DNA of 64,000 nucleotides from Arthrobacter sp. 131MFCol6.1. Lineage in GTDB: Bacteria > Actinomycetota > Actinomycetes > Actinomycetales > Micrococcaceae. Positions 1-9,300 of this stretch are shown piece by piece (position 1 is the first letter of the stretch; every line of letters starts with the position of its first letter). The position numbers and the translations under genes were made by a program. The stretch covers positions 80,889 through 144,888 of the forward strand of contig NZ_KB895550.1 of NCBI RefSeq assembly GCF_000374925.1. The letters run 5' to 3'. Under the pieces are notes generated by a model, which did not search any database, was not told the origin of the DNA, and saw only the letters and a list, made by a program, of their open reading frames with translations.

Positions 1-71
1 TGCTGGCGCCCGGCGCGTGGCGCAAACTCAGGGGCCGCCACGAGGCGCAGGCCCCGGAGCGCTTCTCCTAG
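1..71 (+). CDS. 3' end of a truncated gene, product unknown
   Basis: An open frame runs in from the left edge and ends at TAG 69-71, leaving about 22 residues (tail LAPGAWRKLRGRHEAQ...ERFS). The tail is basic and polar. Nothing in it identifies a family. It converges on the transporter gene that ends at 85, only 13 bases away, and no terminator hairpin is visible between them. It could be a chance open frame, because 71 bases is too short to judge coding character, so this is a weak call. Confidence 0.3.
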   Translation, partial: LAPGAWRKLRGRHEAQAPERFS

Positions 72-84
72 GAGTGGCTGACGG

Positions 85-1422
85 CTACGGGTGCCCGACG
101 CTGGCGCCGGTGCGGGACACAGCCGGGACGGTCTGCGGGACGAAGGCGAGGGCGATGACCGCCAGGACCGCGGCGGCGGCGAAAACATAGAAGCCCCACG
201 GGTAGGCGATGCCGGCGGCCACCAGTGCGCCGGTGACGGCCGGGCCCAAAATAGCTCCCAGCCTGCCCACTCCCGCGGCGAAGCCAAGGGCGGTGCCGCG
301 CAGGCGGACCGGGAAGAGCTGGCTGACCCAAGCGTAGACCAGAACCTGGGAGCTGAAGACGAACACGCCGGTGACAAAGACGGCGGCATAGAGCACCACT
401 TCGTTCTGGATCTGGATGCTGAGCGCGGCCAGGAACACGGCGGAGAGGCCAAACCAGAGCAGGACGATCTTCTTGGTGCCGTGCCGGTCCGCCAGGACCC
501 CGGCGATCAGCAGGCCCACCACGGCGCCCACGTTCAGGACCAGGAGCAAGGCGAGGCCGGCGTTCAGGCTGTAGCCGGCGGAGGCCATGAGCTGCGGCAG
601 CCAGGTGTTCAGGCCGTAGACCAGCAGCAGCCCCATGAAGGACGCCACGGCCACGCCGGCCGCAATCAGCGGGTAGGGCTTGCGGCCCAGGTCGCGGAAG
701 CTGGCGCGTTCCTCCGCGGGCGAGGACGCGGCCACTGCTCTGTCCGGGGTGGCCGCCGGGGTGCCGGCAGGGGCGGCAGCTGCAGATCTGGCAGCTGCGG
801 ACTTGGCGGCGGCGGGGATGTGGTGGACCGGCGGGAGGGTCTCCGGAAGCTTGAACCACAGGAAGGGAACCAGGGCGAAACCGGCCAGGCCGCCGGCCAC
901 GAACATGGTCCGCCAGCTCGGAATGACCATGAGGGCCAAGAACGCGGTGGCCACGGCGCCGACGTGGTACCCGGTCATGGTCCGGGTGGTGGACTTTCCG
1001 GCCGTTCCGGCGGGTGCGTAGTCGTTCATGTACGCCAGGGCGGCGGGCAGGCAGGCGCCCAGGCCGAGGCCGGCCAACAGCCGGAACGTGCTGAACCACG
1101 CCACGTTGGGTGCGAAGACGACGGCGATCGTAAAGAGGGAGAACCATGCCACGCAGGCCACCAGCAGGTTCCGCCGGCCGAGGCGGTCCGAGAGCGGGGC
1201 GATGAAGAGCGCGCCGAGCCCCACACCCACCAGGGAGACGGTTGCCGCGAACGTCGCCCCAACGGCATCGAAGCCAAGTTCCTGCGACTTGATGAGGGTC
1301 GGGATGACGGTGCCGAGCACCACCAGGTCAAAGCCGTCCAGCACCATGGCCAGCCAGCAGAGCCACACGGGCCACCGTGATTTCTGCCCCGATGACGACT
1401 TGTCCAATGACGACGTTGACAT
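85..1422 (-). CDS. pcaK: MFS aromatic acid:H+ symporter, PcaK-like
   Basis: A 445-residue major facilitator protein with about 12 predicted membrane helices. The first helix carries LDGFDLVVLGTVIPTL, matching the DG(F/Y)D signature of the AAHS (aromatic acid:proton symporter) family. LSDRLGRRN between helices 2 and 3 is the usual MFS loop, and an Ala/Pro-rich cytoplasmic loop separates the two halves. The start chosen is ATG 1420-1422 (MSTSSLDK), preceded by GAGGT; the open frame continues further upstream but that part is low-complexity and lacks family character. The gene is divergent from the IclR gene and close to pobA, so 4-hydroxybenzoate is the likely substrate. That is inferred from context; related members also carry protocatechuate, benzoate or vanillate. 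Confidence 0.85.
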   Translation of the reverse strand: MSTSSLDKSSSGQKSRWPVWLCWLAMVLDGFDLVVLGTVIPTLIKSQELGFDAVGATFAATVSLVGVGLGALFIAPLSDRLGRRNLLVACVAWFSLFTIAVVFAPNVAWFSTFRLLAGLGLGACLPAALAYMNDYAPAGTAGKSTTRTMTGYHVGAVATAFLALMVIPSWRTMFVAGGLAGFALVPFLWFKLPETLPPVHHIPAAAKSAAARSAAAAPAGTPAATPDRAVAASSPAEERASFRDLGRKPYPLIAAGVAVASFMGLLLVYGLNTWLPQLMASAGYSLNAGLALLLVLNVGAVVGLLIAGVLADRHGTKKIVLLWFGLSAVFLAALSIQIQNEVVLYAAVFVTGVFVFSSQVLVYAWVSQLFPVRLRGTALGFAAGVGRLGAILGPAVTGALVAAGIAYPWGFYVFAAAAVLAVIALAFVPQTVPAVSRTGASVGHP

Positions 1423-1458
1423 TGTTACCTCAGCATTAGTATTTATGTGATTCCGAGC

Positions 1459-1480
1459 GGCCGGCCGGTGCCGGCCGGCC
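1459..1480. promoter_or_regulatory. GC palindrome in the divergent pcaK/iclR control region
   Basis: A perfect inverted repeat with 10-base arms (GGCCGGCCGG and CCGGCCGGCC) around TG, 37 bases before the transporter start and about 70 before the IclR start. Just to its right lies GTGA-N8-TCAC (within 1489-1510), a second dyad nearer the regulator gene. Either could bind the IclR protein. Neither is a known consensus I can name, so assignment is by position only. Confidence 0.4.
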
Positions 1481-1552
1481 TCTTTCCATTGTGAGAGTTC
1501 TATCACTGCACCGTGTTGCATGGGACACTTAAAACCATTCAACGGAAGGAGC

Positions 1553-2335
1553 ATGGTGGCCAATTCGAACTCCGGCGATTCGGTGGTGGACCGGGTCCTG
1601 CGGTTAATTGCCGCGTTCCCCGAAGGTGTCACGGCGCTGCAGCTCTCGGAGCTCGCCGCGAGGGCGGAGCTCCCCCTGACCACCGCGCACCGGCTCGTCC
1701 GGCAACTCGCCGGACATGGCCTGCTCGACGTCGGCCCCGGCGGCTCCGTCAGCCTGGGCCTGCGGCTCTGGGAACTCGCCAACCGCAATTCGCCCACGCT
1801 CGAGCTCCGCCAGGCCGCCCTGCCGTTCATGGAGGACATCCAGCAGGTGCTGCATCAAAACGTGAACCTCGCCGTGCTGGACGGGCGGGAAGCGCTCTTT
1901 GTGGAGCGGCTGTCCCGCCGCGGCTCCGTCGCCAACCGGGCGCAGGTGGCCGGGCGGATGCCCGTGCACGTGTCCTCCGCCGGGCTGGTGCTCATGGCCA
2001 ACCAGCCCCGCCCCGTCCAGGCCGAATACCTTGAGGGATTCAGTGATCCGACCGGCCGGCTGGCCCTGGAGGACCTCCGTGCCCTCCTGGGCGAGGCCGC
2101 CCATCTGGGTTATGCCCAGCTGGCCGGCGTCGTAGACCCGGACACGTGGGGGATCGCGGTTCCCGTGCTGGACCGCAGGAAGCACGCGGTGGCGGCCCTC
2201 GGCGTCGTCGTTCCCCTTCGAGAAGTGCGCCTGCAGGCGCTCGTTCCCGCCCTCCAGACCGCGGCGCGCGGGATCGGGCGGCGGCTTGGCGAGCCCCGCG
2301 AGAACCCGGCATTCCATTCAGCGGAATCTCTGTAA
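1553..2335 (+). CDS. IclR-family transcriptional regulator, likely controls 4-hydroxybenzoate genes
   Basis: About 260 residues. The N-terminal winged helix-turn-helix (residues 8-65, with LQLSELAARAELPLTTAHRLV) is followed by an IclR effector domain (about 80-250, with LAVLDGREALFVERL and GRMPVHVSSAGLVLMA). The start is uncertain: GGAAGGAG at 1544-1551 is only 1 base from ATG 1553 and 4 bases from GTG 1556, so GTG may be used; an upstream ATG at 1520 lacks a ribosome site. IclR proteins such as PobR and PcaR bind aromatic acids and control pob/pca genes. Position between a PcaK-type transporter and pobA fits that role, but whether it activates or represses cannot be read from sequence. Confidence 0.85.
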   Translation: MVANSNSGDSVVDRVLRLIAAFPEGVTALQLSELAARAELPLTTAHRLVRQLAGHGLLDVGPGGSVSLGLRLWELANRNSPTLELRQAALPFMEDIQQVLHQNVNLAVLDGREALFVERLSRRGSVANRAQVAGRMPVHVSSAGLVLMANQPRPVQAEYLEGFSDPTGRLALEDLRALLGEAAHLGYAQLAGVVDPDTWGIAVPVLDRRKHAVAALGVVVPLREVRLQALVPALQTAARGIGRRLGEPRENPAFHSAESL

Positions 2336-2431
2336 CGCGCATCACGGCCGTGGGAGCACACTGTTAGCCAGACGAACCCAACCGGCCCCAGGCGCCCGCC
2401 CCCCGGGACCCCGCAACGAAGCGAGACGCAC

Positions 2432-3622
2432 ATGGCACAGCGAAAAGTCATCACCACCCAGGTAGCCATCATCGGGGCCGGTCCGGCCGGGCTCATGCTG
2501 TCCCACCTGCTGGCCAAGGCCGGCATCGAATCCACCGTCCTGGAGATCCGCAGCCACCAGGAGATCTCCGAGACAGTCCGCGCCGGCATCCTGGAGCACG
2601 GCTCGGTCAATATGCTGGTCGACAGCGGCGTCTCCGACCGCGTGCTGCGTGACGGTGACCGCCATGACGGAATCGAACTGCGCTTTAACGGTGAAAGCCA
2701 CCGGATCGACTTCCAGGACCTGGTCGGGGAATCGGTGTGGCTGTACCCGCAGACGGACGTGTTCCTGGACCTCGCCGCACGCCGGAAGGCCGACGGCGGC
2801 GATGTCCGGTACGGCGTCACGGACACCACCATCCACGACATCGAAGCCAAGCCCAAGGTCTGGTTTACGGACGCGGACGGCGTCGAGTACGAGCTCCAGG
2901 CCGACTTCATCGCCGGCGCGGACGGTTCGCGCAGCCACTGCCGGTTCCAGATTCCCGAGGCGCACCGCAAGTGGTACTTCCACGAGTACCCCTTCGCCTG
3001 GTTCGGCATCCTGGCCGAGGCACCGCGCAGCTCGGACGAGCTGATCTACGCCAACTCCGGGAACGGCTTCGCCCTGATCAGCCAGCGCACAGAGACGGTC
3101 CAGCGGATGTACTTCCAGTGCGACCCCAACGAAGACGTCGACAACTGGGATGACGACCGCATCTGGGACGCCTTCCGCAGCCGCGTCAACGGCAACGGCT
3201 TCGAGGTCAAGGAAGGGCCCGTGATCGACAAGACGGTCCTGAAGTTCCGCAGCTTTGTCCACGCCCCCATGCGGCACGGCAACCTGTTCCTCGCCGGGGA
3301 CGCCGCGCACACGGTGCCGCCCACGGGGGCCAAGGGCCTGAACCTGGCCCTGAACGACGTCAAGGTCCTCTTCGAGGGATTCGACAGCTTCTATTCCACC
3401 GGCTCCGCCGCGCTCCTGGATGCCTACAGCGACCGCGCCCTGGACAGGGTGTGGAAGGCCCAGCAGTTCTCCTACTGGATGACCTCCATGCTGCACACCC
3501 CGGCCGGCGCCGATGACTTCTCCCGCGCCCGCCAGCTTGGCGAGCTCCAGTCCGTGGTGTCCTCCCGCCACGGCAGCGCCTACCTCGCGGAGGCCTACAC
3601 CGGCTGGCCGGGAGCCCGCTAG
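2432..3622 (+). CDS. pobA: 4-hydroxybenzoate 3-monooxygenase
   Basis: A 396-residue group A flavoprotein monooxygenase (EC 1.14.13.2) that makes protocatechuate from 4-hydroxybenzoate with NAD(P)H and O2. Visible landmarks are the FAD dinucleotide fold GAGPAG (residues 15-20), the DG motif GADGSRSHC, and the second FAD-phosphate motif LAGDAAHTVPPTGAKGLN. The length equals the usual 390-400 for PobA, and SETVRAGILEHGSVNML is typical of PobA rather than of generic phenol hydroxylases. The gene lies 96 bases after the IclR gene in the same direction. The ring-cleavage pca genes needed to complete the pathway are not in this window. Confidence 0.93.
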   Translation: MAQRKVITTQVAIIGAGPAGLMLSHLLAKAGIESTVLEIRSHQEISETVRAGILEHGSVNMLVDSGVSDRVLRDGDRHDGIELRFNGESHRIDFQDLVGESVWLYPQTDVFLDLAARRKADGGDVRYGVTDTTIHDIEAKPKVWFTDADGVEYELQADFIAGADGSRSHCRFQIPEAHRKWYFHEYPFAWFGILAEAPRSSDELIYANSGNGFALISQRTETVQRMYFQCDPNEDVDNWDDDRIWDAFRSRVNGNGFEVKEGPVIDKTVLKFRSFVHAPMRHGNLFLAGDAAHTVPPTGAKGLNLALNDVKVLFEGFDSFYSTGSAALLDAYSDRALDRVWKAQQFSYWMTSMLHTPAGADDFSRARQLGELQSVVSSRHGSAYLAEAYTGWPGAR

Positions 3623-3739
3623 AGCACCCGCAGGATCCCCGGGAAGAAGCGCATATTTCCGTCGACAGGCACCGGGGCCAGGACTAGCCTTGAACCGTCC
3701 CAGCATGGCCCGACAAGGACGACGGAGAGGTGTCCGATC

Positions 3740-4132
3740 ATGGGAACGGCAGAGAATGTTGAACTGGTTCGGCGGGGGTATGCGGCCTTCAATTCAGGGG
3801 ATATGGCGACCCTCCGCGACATGTTCGCGGAGGACGCAGTCTGGCACGTTGCCGGAAGTGGCGTGCTGTCCGGAACCAAACAGGGTCGCGACGCGGTCCT
3901 GGCGTACTTCGGCGAACTGGGAGCGCGTACCCAGGGTTCCTTCCAAGCCAACCTCGAGGACATCGTCGGCGGCGAAAACTACACGGTAGCGATCCAGCAC
4001 ACCCGCGGTGAAAACAACGGCAAGACCCTGGACATGGCCACCGTCATTACGTTTGTGGTCCGCGACGGAAAGATCACGGAAGGGCGGGAGTTCTTCGAGG
4101 ACACGGCCAAGGCGGACGATTTCTGGACCTGA
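3740..4132 (+). CDS. SnoaL/NTF2-like fold protein
   Basis: 130 residues with the small cone-shaped SnoaL/NTF2 fold pattern: N-terminal helix (NVELVRRGYAAFNSGDMATL), then MFAEDAVWHVAGSG, and a C-terminal strand segment ending GKITEGREFFEDTAKADDFW. Family members range from polyketide cyclases to steroid isomerase-like and stress proteins, so a reaction cannot be assigned. GGAGAGG lies upstream of ATG 3740, and a possible -10 TAGCCT lies near 3685. The stop codon is close to the start region of the following FAD monooxygenase, so the two are probably cotranscribed. Confidence 0.75.
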   Translation: MGTAENVELVRRGYAAFNSGDMATLRDMFAEDAVWHVAGSGVLSGTKQGRDAVLAYFGELGARTQGSFQANLEDIVGGENYTVAIQHTRGENNGKTLDMATVITFVVRDGKITEGREFFEDTAKADDFWT

Positions 4133-4140
4133 CCGAACAA

Positions 4141-5229
4141 CTGCATGATCGGCCCCGCCCACAAGCTGTTTCCATCATCGGCGGCGGCATCGCCGGGCTG
4201 GCTCTTGCAGCCCGGCTGGATCCCGCGCGTTTCGAGGTCACCGTCACCGAACAGCGGTACGGACTCCCGACCGTGGGGACATCCTTGGCCATGTGGCCCG
4301 CGGCCCAGCGCGCCCTCGGCGATTTGGGCATCCTGGACGCCGTCAGGGAGGCCAGCCCGGCAATCGACGGCATGACCGTCCGGGCGGCCTCCGGGAGGCC
4401 ATGGACATCAGCGCAGGCGACGGGCCTGATCGGCGTCTCCCGGGTTGACCTCATCCGGCTCCTCGACGCTGCCGTTCCGGGCAGCGTGCGCCGGGTGTCC
4501 GGCCGCCTCGACGTCGTCCGGCCCGGTCCCGCCGGCCTCGTGGTGGGCGCCGACGGTGTCCACAGCGCGGTGCGCCGCAGCTGCTGGGGCGCCCGCTCCG
4601 GTGCCCGGCCCACCCGCTACCTCGCGGTCCGCGGCGTGGTTCCCGGATCGCTGTGGCGGGGACACACGGGCGAATACTGGGGCCGCGGGCAGCTCTTCGG
4701 GATTGGTCCCGCGGCGGCCGGGACCAACTGGTACGCGGCGTTCCGCTCCGGGCCGGGACGCGGAAGCCTCGACGTCGCCGCGGTCCTGGCGGAAACCCGG
4801 GTCCGCTATAGCGGCTACGCCCCGGGCATCCGCGACGTCCTGGCCGCTGCGGTACCGGAAACGACCCTGGCGCAGCGGATCTGGACGGCGCCGCCGCTTG
4901 GTAGCTACGTCCGCGCCCGGGTGGCACTGCTCGGCGATGCCGCCCACGCGATGACACCCAACCTCGGCCGGGGCGCCTGCGAGGCGCTGGTCGACGCCGT
5001 GACCCTCGCGGCGCTGCTCAATACCCGGCCCGTGGACGAGGCGCTGAGCGCCTACAACCGGGCGCGTCACCTGCGCACCCAGGCTTTGCGGTGGGCGTCG
5101 TCGGCCGTGATGCGCCTGGCTCTGGCGGAGCGGGGCCAGCCTGTGCGGGACGCGCTGCTGGGCTTGGCTAGTCCTGGTCCAGGGTCTCGGTCAGGTGGTG
5201 CGTCGGAATCCGGTCCCGGTCATAAGTGA
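4141..5229 (+). CDS. FAD-dependent monooxygenase, start unresolved (possible frameshift)
   Basis: An open frame with both FAD motifs of the PheA/UbiH-type hydroxylases: GGGIAGLALAARL near the N-terminus and VGADGVHSAVRR in the middle, followed by ALLGDAAHAMTPNLGRGACEAL. The segment between FAD and DG motifs is short for the family. The frame has no ATG, GTG or TTG upstream of the first FAD motif; the first canonical start is GTG 4273, which would remove that motif. ATG 4145 lies in the +1 frame and would read MIGPAHKL before falling out of register near 4169, so one missing base there would repair the gene. The 3' end overlaps the convergent thioesterase gene by 62 bases. The substrate is unknown. 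Confidence 0.6.
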   Translation: MHDRPRPQAVSIIGGGIAGLALAARLDPARFEVTVTEQRYGLPTVGTSLAMWPAAQRALGDLGILDAVREASPAIDGMTVRAASGRPWTSAQATGLIGVSRVDLIRLLDAAVPGSVRRVSGRLDVVRPGPAGLVVGADGVHSAVRRSCWGARSGARPTRYLAVRGVVPGSLWRGHTGEYWGRGQLFGIGPAAAGTNWYAAFRSGPGRGSLDVAAVLAETRVRYSGYAPGIRDVLAAAVPETTLAQRIWTAPPLGSYVRARVALLGDAAHAMTPNLGRGACEALVDAVTLAALLNTRPVDEALSAYNRARHLRTQALRWASSAVMRLALAERGQPVRDALLGLASPGPGSRSGGASESGPGHK

Positions 5230-5602
5230 TTTCGGTGTAGCCGTGCGGCTCGGGCTTCCCGGACGGGCTCAGGTTCACGAAGACGATCTCATCAATGGTG
5301 AGGATGCTGCGGCGCGTGATCATGTTCCGGACTTCGGCCCGCATGGTCAGCGATGTCCGGCCGAAGCGGGTCGCGGTCAGGCCCATTTCGATCAGGTCGC
5401 CCTGGACCGCGGAGCTGACGAAGTTGATTTCGGAGATGTACTTGGTGACGGCCCGGCCGTTGCCCAGTTGCAGGATGGCGTAGATGGCCGCCTCCTCGTC
5501 AATCCACTTCAGCAGGCTCCCGCCGAACAGGGTGCCGTTGGCGTTGAGGTCCTCGGGCCGCACCCATTTGCGGGTGCGGAAGGTGATGTCGGCCGGTTCC
5601 AT
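5168..5602 (-). CDS. hotdog-fold acyl-CoA thioesterase
   Basis: 144 residues of the single-hotdog acyl-CoA thioesterase type (YciA/ACOT family), which hydrolyses acyl-CoA to free acid and CoA. The diagnostic region is NANGTLFGGSLLKWIDE (about residues 21-37), with the acidic residues expected to act in catalysis, followed by RAVTKYISEINFVSSAVQGD and a basic helix RFGRTSLTMRAEV. Chain-length preference is not readable. A -10 hexamer TAACCT (minus strand, 5609-5614) sits 6 bases before the ATG and no ribosome site is visible, so the mRNA is probably leaderless. It converges on and overlaps the FAD monooxygenase gene. Confidence 0.85.
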   Translation of the reverse strand: MEPADITFRTRKWVRPEDLNANGTLFGGSLLKWIDEEAAIYAILQLGNGRAVTKYISEINFVSSAVQGDLIEMGLTATRFGRTSLTMRAEVRNMITRRSILTIDEIVFVNLSPSGKPEPHGYTEITYDRDRIPTHHLTETLDQD

Positions 5603-5701
5603 AGTGCGAGGTTAGCCGACTCCGTGACGGGCGGCGTTGTGTGACGCAGCAGCACGGCGCCGGCAGCGCGGCACGGCACGGCACCGCACCAGCGGCACCG
5701 G

Positions 5702-5722
5702 CGGCGCCGATCTACGGCGCCG
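5702..5722. terminator. short GC hairpin after the GNAT gene
   Basis: CGGCGCCG, five-base loop ATCTA, CGGCGCCG, starting seven bases beyond the stop of the minus-strand acetyltransferase gene. There is no T-tract, which is common for actinobacterial terminators. The surrounding 100 bases are rich in repeated CGGCA units. Confidence 0.45.
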
Positions 5723-5728
5723 CACCGC

Positions 5729-6232
5729 CTATGCCATGGCGGTGTGCGCGGCGCTGTGCGAATCGATTGGCTTCGCGTAGCAGTACGAGTGCACCATGCC
5801 GACATAGGGGCCGAAGTTCGGCACGGACACGAAGCCGGAGTTCTCGTAGAACTGCCGCCCGTCGGTCTGCACCGAGCCGGCCTCCGCCGTCAGGGTGGTA
5901 ATCCCCAACGCGTAGGCGTGGGCTTCGAGGGCCGCGAGGATGGAGCTCGCCACGCCCGAGCCGCGGGTGTAGGGCAGCACGTAGAGGCGTTTGATTTCCG
6001 CGGTGTGCGCGTCCAGCATGCGAAGGCCGCCGCAGCCGACCGGCTGGCCTGAGGCCTTGTCGTGCGCCACCAGGAACACCGCGGTGTCCGCTTCCGACGG
6101 CGGCGGGCCGGGTTCGTGGTCGGGGCGGCCGAAACGGGCCTCGAGTTCCGCCTGCTGGGCGGCCCTCAGGTCCGCGCCGACGGGGTTCGCCCAGGCGACC
6201 TGACGGATGTTGAGCCGCGGGTTGGTCTGCAT
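5729..6232 (-). CDS. GNAT-family N-acetyltransferase
   Basis: 167 residues. The acetyl-CoA pyrophosphate-binding loop is seen in EIKRLYVLPYTRGSGVASSIL (motif A, R-G-S-G), and motif B in the C-terminal part with TLTAEAGSVQTDGRQFYENSGFV, the usual GNAT segment before the last strand. AVFLVAHDKASGQPVGCGGLR is the central strand pair. The start chosen is ATG 6230-6232 (MQTNPRLNIRQ); upstream reading frame is low quality. The acceptor substrate (amine, antibiotic or protein) cannot be told. It lies downstream of the glutamate dehydrogenase gene, 155 bases away, so cotranscription is possible but not evident. Confidence 0.82.
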   Translation of the reverse strand: MQTNPRLNIRQVAWANPVGADLRAAQQAELEARFGRPDHEPGPPPSEADTAVFLVAHDKASGQPVGCGGLRMLDAHTAEIKRLYVLPYTRGSGVASSILAALEAHAYALGITTLTAEAGSVQTDGRQFYENSGFVSVPNFGPYVGMVHSYCYAKPIDSHSAAHTAMA

Positions 6233-6387
6233 GACTGCCTCGATTCGCCGAAGTGTTATGCAGTCCAAGGCTAGGCACCAGCGGTTTCGGCTGTGTTTCC
6301 TGCGGGTAAGCGTCCGAAGAACTGTGAGTTGCGGTGCACTTGCGCCTTCCAGCCCGACGTCCGGGTGGACCTGGCGGTGGCCACAGC

Positions 6388-9300
6388 CTAGCGCCGCACC
6401 AGTGTCCGCAGGAGTTTCAGCGCCACAGAGATCGAGGCGATGTCCACCTGCCCCGGTTTGGTCACTTCCGCGAAGGTATCCTTGAGCCGGCCCAGCTGCT
6501 CCTGGTGCCCGCGTTCCCACTCCACGATGCGCTCCACGGCGTCGGATGTGCCGGCCTCTCCGGCACCAGGGCCGTGGGTGGTCTCCATCACGGAGACCGT
6601 CATGTCCGCTACAGCGGAATACACATCATCGCGCAGGGCGGCCCGAGCGAGGGCCTCCCAGCGGCTCTGCCGGGGCAGGTCGGTGATGCTGAGCAGCAGG
6701 TTCGCGGCGCCGATTCGCTGGAACACCGCGTAGTACACCTCGGCGATGGCGGCGATCGGTTCGCGTACTCCTTCGGAGATCAGGGAAATGTCCAGCAGCC
6801 CGAAACTCTCCAACAGGTCCGAGGCCCGCCGGCCCAGCTCAGGGGGCATCCCCACGGCGTCCCAGTGCGCGAGCCGCTCTTGCACACGGTCCAGGTCGGA
6901 GCCGCGGAGGTAGTCCACGGTCCGGGTCCGCAGCAGGTCCAGGGTGGGCATGATCCTGCCCAAGGCGGCGTCCACGGGCTGGTCGCGGTGGTCGTGCGTC
7001 ACGTACCACCGCGTGGCCCGGTCCAGGACCCTGCGCATGTGCAGGGTCGCTTCGGCGATGACTTCGTTGGGATATCCGGCGGGGAGTGCGGCCAGCCGGT
7101 TGACGATCCACGGCAGGTCGTAGGCTTCCCGCGCCACCACAAAGGCCCTGGCTATACCTGCGGCCGTCGCAGTGGTTTCCTCGATGGCGCGGAAGGCGAA
7201 CGTGATTCCGCCGAGGTTGATCATGTCGTTGGCCACCACTGTGCACACGATCTGGCGGCGCAGAGGGTGGCCCTCAAGCTCTGCTTCGAAGCGTTCGGAC
7301 AGCAGGCGCGGGAAGTACCCGCGCAGGACGCGCCGGAACCACGGGTCGTCGGCAAGGTCGCTGGCATTGAGCTCCGCGGCCAGTTCGATCTTGGCGTAAG
7401 CGGCCAGCACCGCAAGTTCGGGCGCGGTCAGGCCCTCACCGGACCGCAGCCGTTCCCGGAGCTGTTCGTTGCTGGGCAGACCCTCCAGCCTGCGGTCAAG
7501 GTCGGTGGCGTTCTCGAGCCAGTCCATGGTCCGTTCGAAACCCGGGCTCCATGCCAGCACCAGGTGCCGGTCGTTGTAGAGCAGGACATTCTGGTCCGTG
7601 TTATTGGCCAGGACCAGGCTGGCCACTTCGTCCGTGAGGGAATGCAGGAAGCCCGCGCGTTCCGCCGGCTTCATCTTTCCCGCGGCGATCATCCGGTCCA
7701 CGAAGATCTTGATGTTTACCTCATGATCCGAGCAGTCAACTCCGGCTGAGTTGTCGATCGCATCGGTATTGAGCAGGACGCCGGACAGGGCGGCCTCAAT
7801 CCGCCCGAGCTGCGTGATTCCCAGGTTCCCGCCCTCGGCGATGATCTTCGTTCGGACCTCATTGCCGTTGACCCTGATGGGGTCGTTCGCCTTGTCGCCA
7901 ACCTCGGCGTTGCCTTCCAACGAGGCCTTGACGTAGGTTCCGATGCCGCCGTTGTACAGCAGGTCCACGGGCGCCCGGAGGATGGCCTGAAGCAGCGCGT
8001 GGGGTGGCAGCGACACGGTGCCCGGGTCCAGGCCGAGGGAACTCCTGACCTGTTCCGTGATGCTGATCGCCTTGGCCCCGCGGGAGTGGACACCACCACC
8101 CTTGCTGATCAGCCCTGGATTGTAGTCTGCCCAGGAGGACCGGGGGAGGGCAAAGAGCCGCCGCCGTTCCTCGAACGAGGCCGCCGCATCCGGCGCCGGG
8201 TCAAGGAAGATGTGCCGGTGATCGAAAGCTGCCACCAGGCGGATGTGGCGGGAGAGAAGCATCCCGTTCCCAAAGACGTCGCCGCTCATGTCGCCGATGC
8301 CGGCAACTGTGAAGTCCTCTTCCTGGCAGTTCACCCCGAGTTCGCGGAAATGGTGCTTCACGGATTCCCAAGCCCCGCGGGCCGTGATGCCCATCTGCTT
8401 ATGGTCAAAGCCCACCGTCCCGCCGGACGCGAAAGCATCGCCCAGCCAGAAGCCGTATTCCTCGGCCACCGCGTTCGCAGCATCGGAAAATGACGCTGTT
8501 CCCTTGTCCGCCGCCACCACGAGGTAATAGTCGTCGACGTCGTGCCGCACCACCCGCGCCGGAGGCACCACTGTTTCCCCGTGCGCGGTGGTGACCAGGT
8601 TGTCGGTGACGTCCAGCAGCCCGCGGACGAAGATCCGGTAGCACTGAAGGCCCTCCGTCAGCCAAGCGTCGCGGTCCATGGAGGGGTCCGGCAACTGTTT
8701 GGGATAAAAACCGCCCTTGGCGCCGGTGGGCACAATCACCGAGTTCTTCACGTTCTGCGCCTTGACCAGGCCCAGGACCTCGGTGCGGAAATCCTCGCTT
8801 CGGTCGGACCAGCGCAACCCGCCCCGGGCCAGTGCCCCGAAACGCAGGTGGACGCCTTCGACGCGGGGCGAGTACACCCAGATTTCGTATTTGGGACGCG
8901 GAAGCGGCGCACTGGCAATGGCGGCGGGGTTCAGCTTGAAGCTCAGGTGGAGCCGCCCCTGGAAGTAGTTGGTGCGGAGCGTGGATTCCACCAGGTTCAT
9001 GAAGGTGCGCAGCAGCCGGTCGGCGTCGAGGACGGGAATGTCGTCGACCGCGGCCAGCAGTTCCTTCCGGGCCGCGTCGGTGTCCCCGGACCGGCCCAGC
9101 GCCTGCAGGTCGGGATCAAACTTGGCCCGGAATAGCGCCAAGAGGGCATGGGTGGCCCGGGCATTGGCCAGCAGGGTGTCGGCCATGAAGCCGTAGGAGG
9201 TCGTTGTGCCCAGTTGCTGCAGGTACTTGGCATAGCTGCGCAGGATTGCCGCCTGGCGCCACTCGATGCCCTCCCGGAGGACAAGGCCGTCAAAGCGGTC

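Noticed and set aside
1423..1839. N-terminal extension of the PcaK-like transporter
   Set aside because: The added residues are Ser/Arg/Pro-rich, cross the divergent IclR gene, and lack a ribosome site; ATG 1420-1422 has GAGGT upstream.
6334..7749. 471-residue plus-strand frame opposite the glutamate dehydrogenase
   Set aside because: Antisense shadow of a certain gene, His/Gly/Arg-rich, no domain recognisable.
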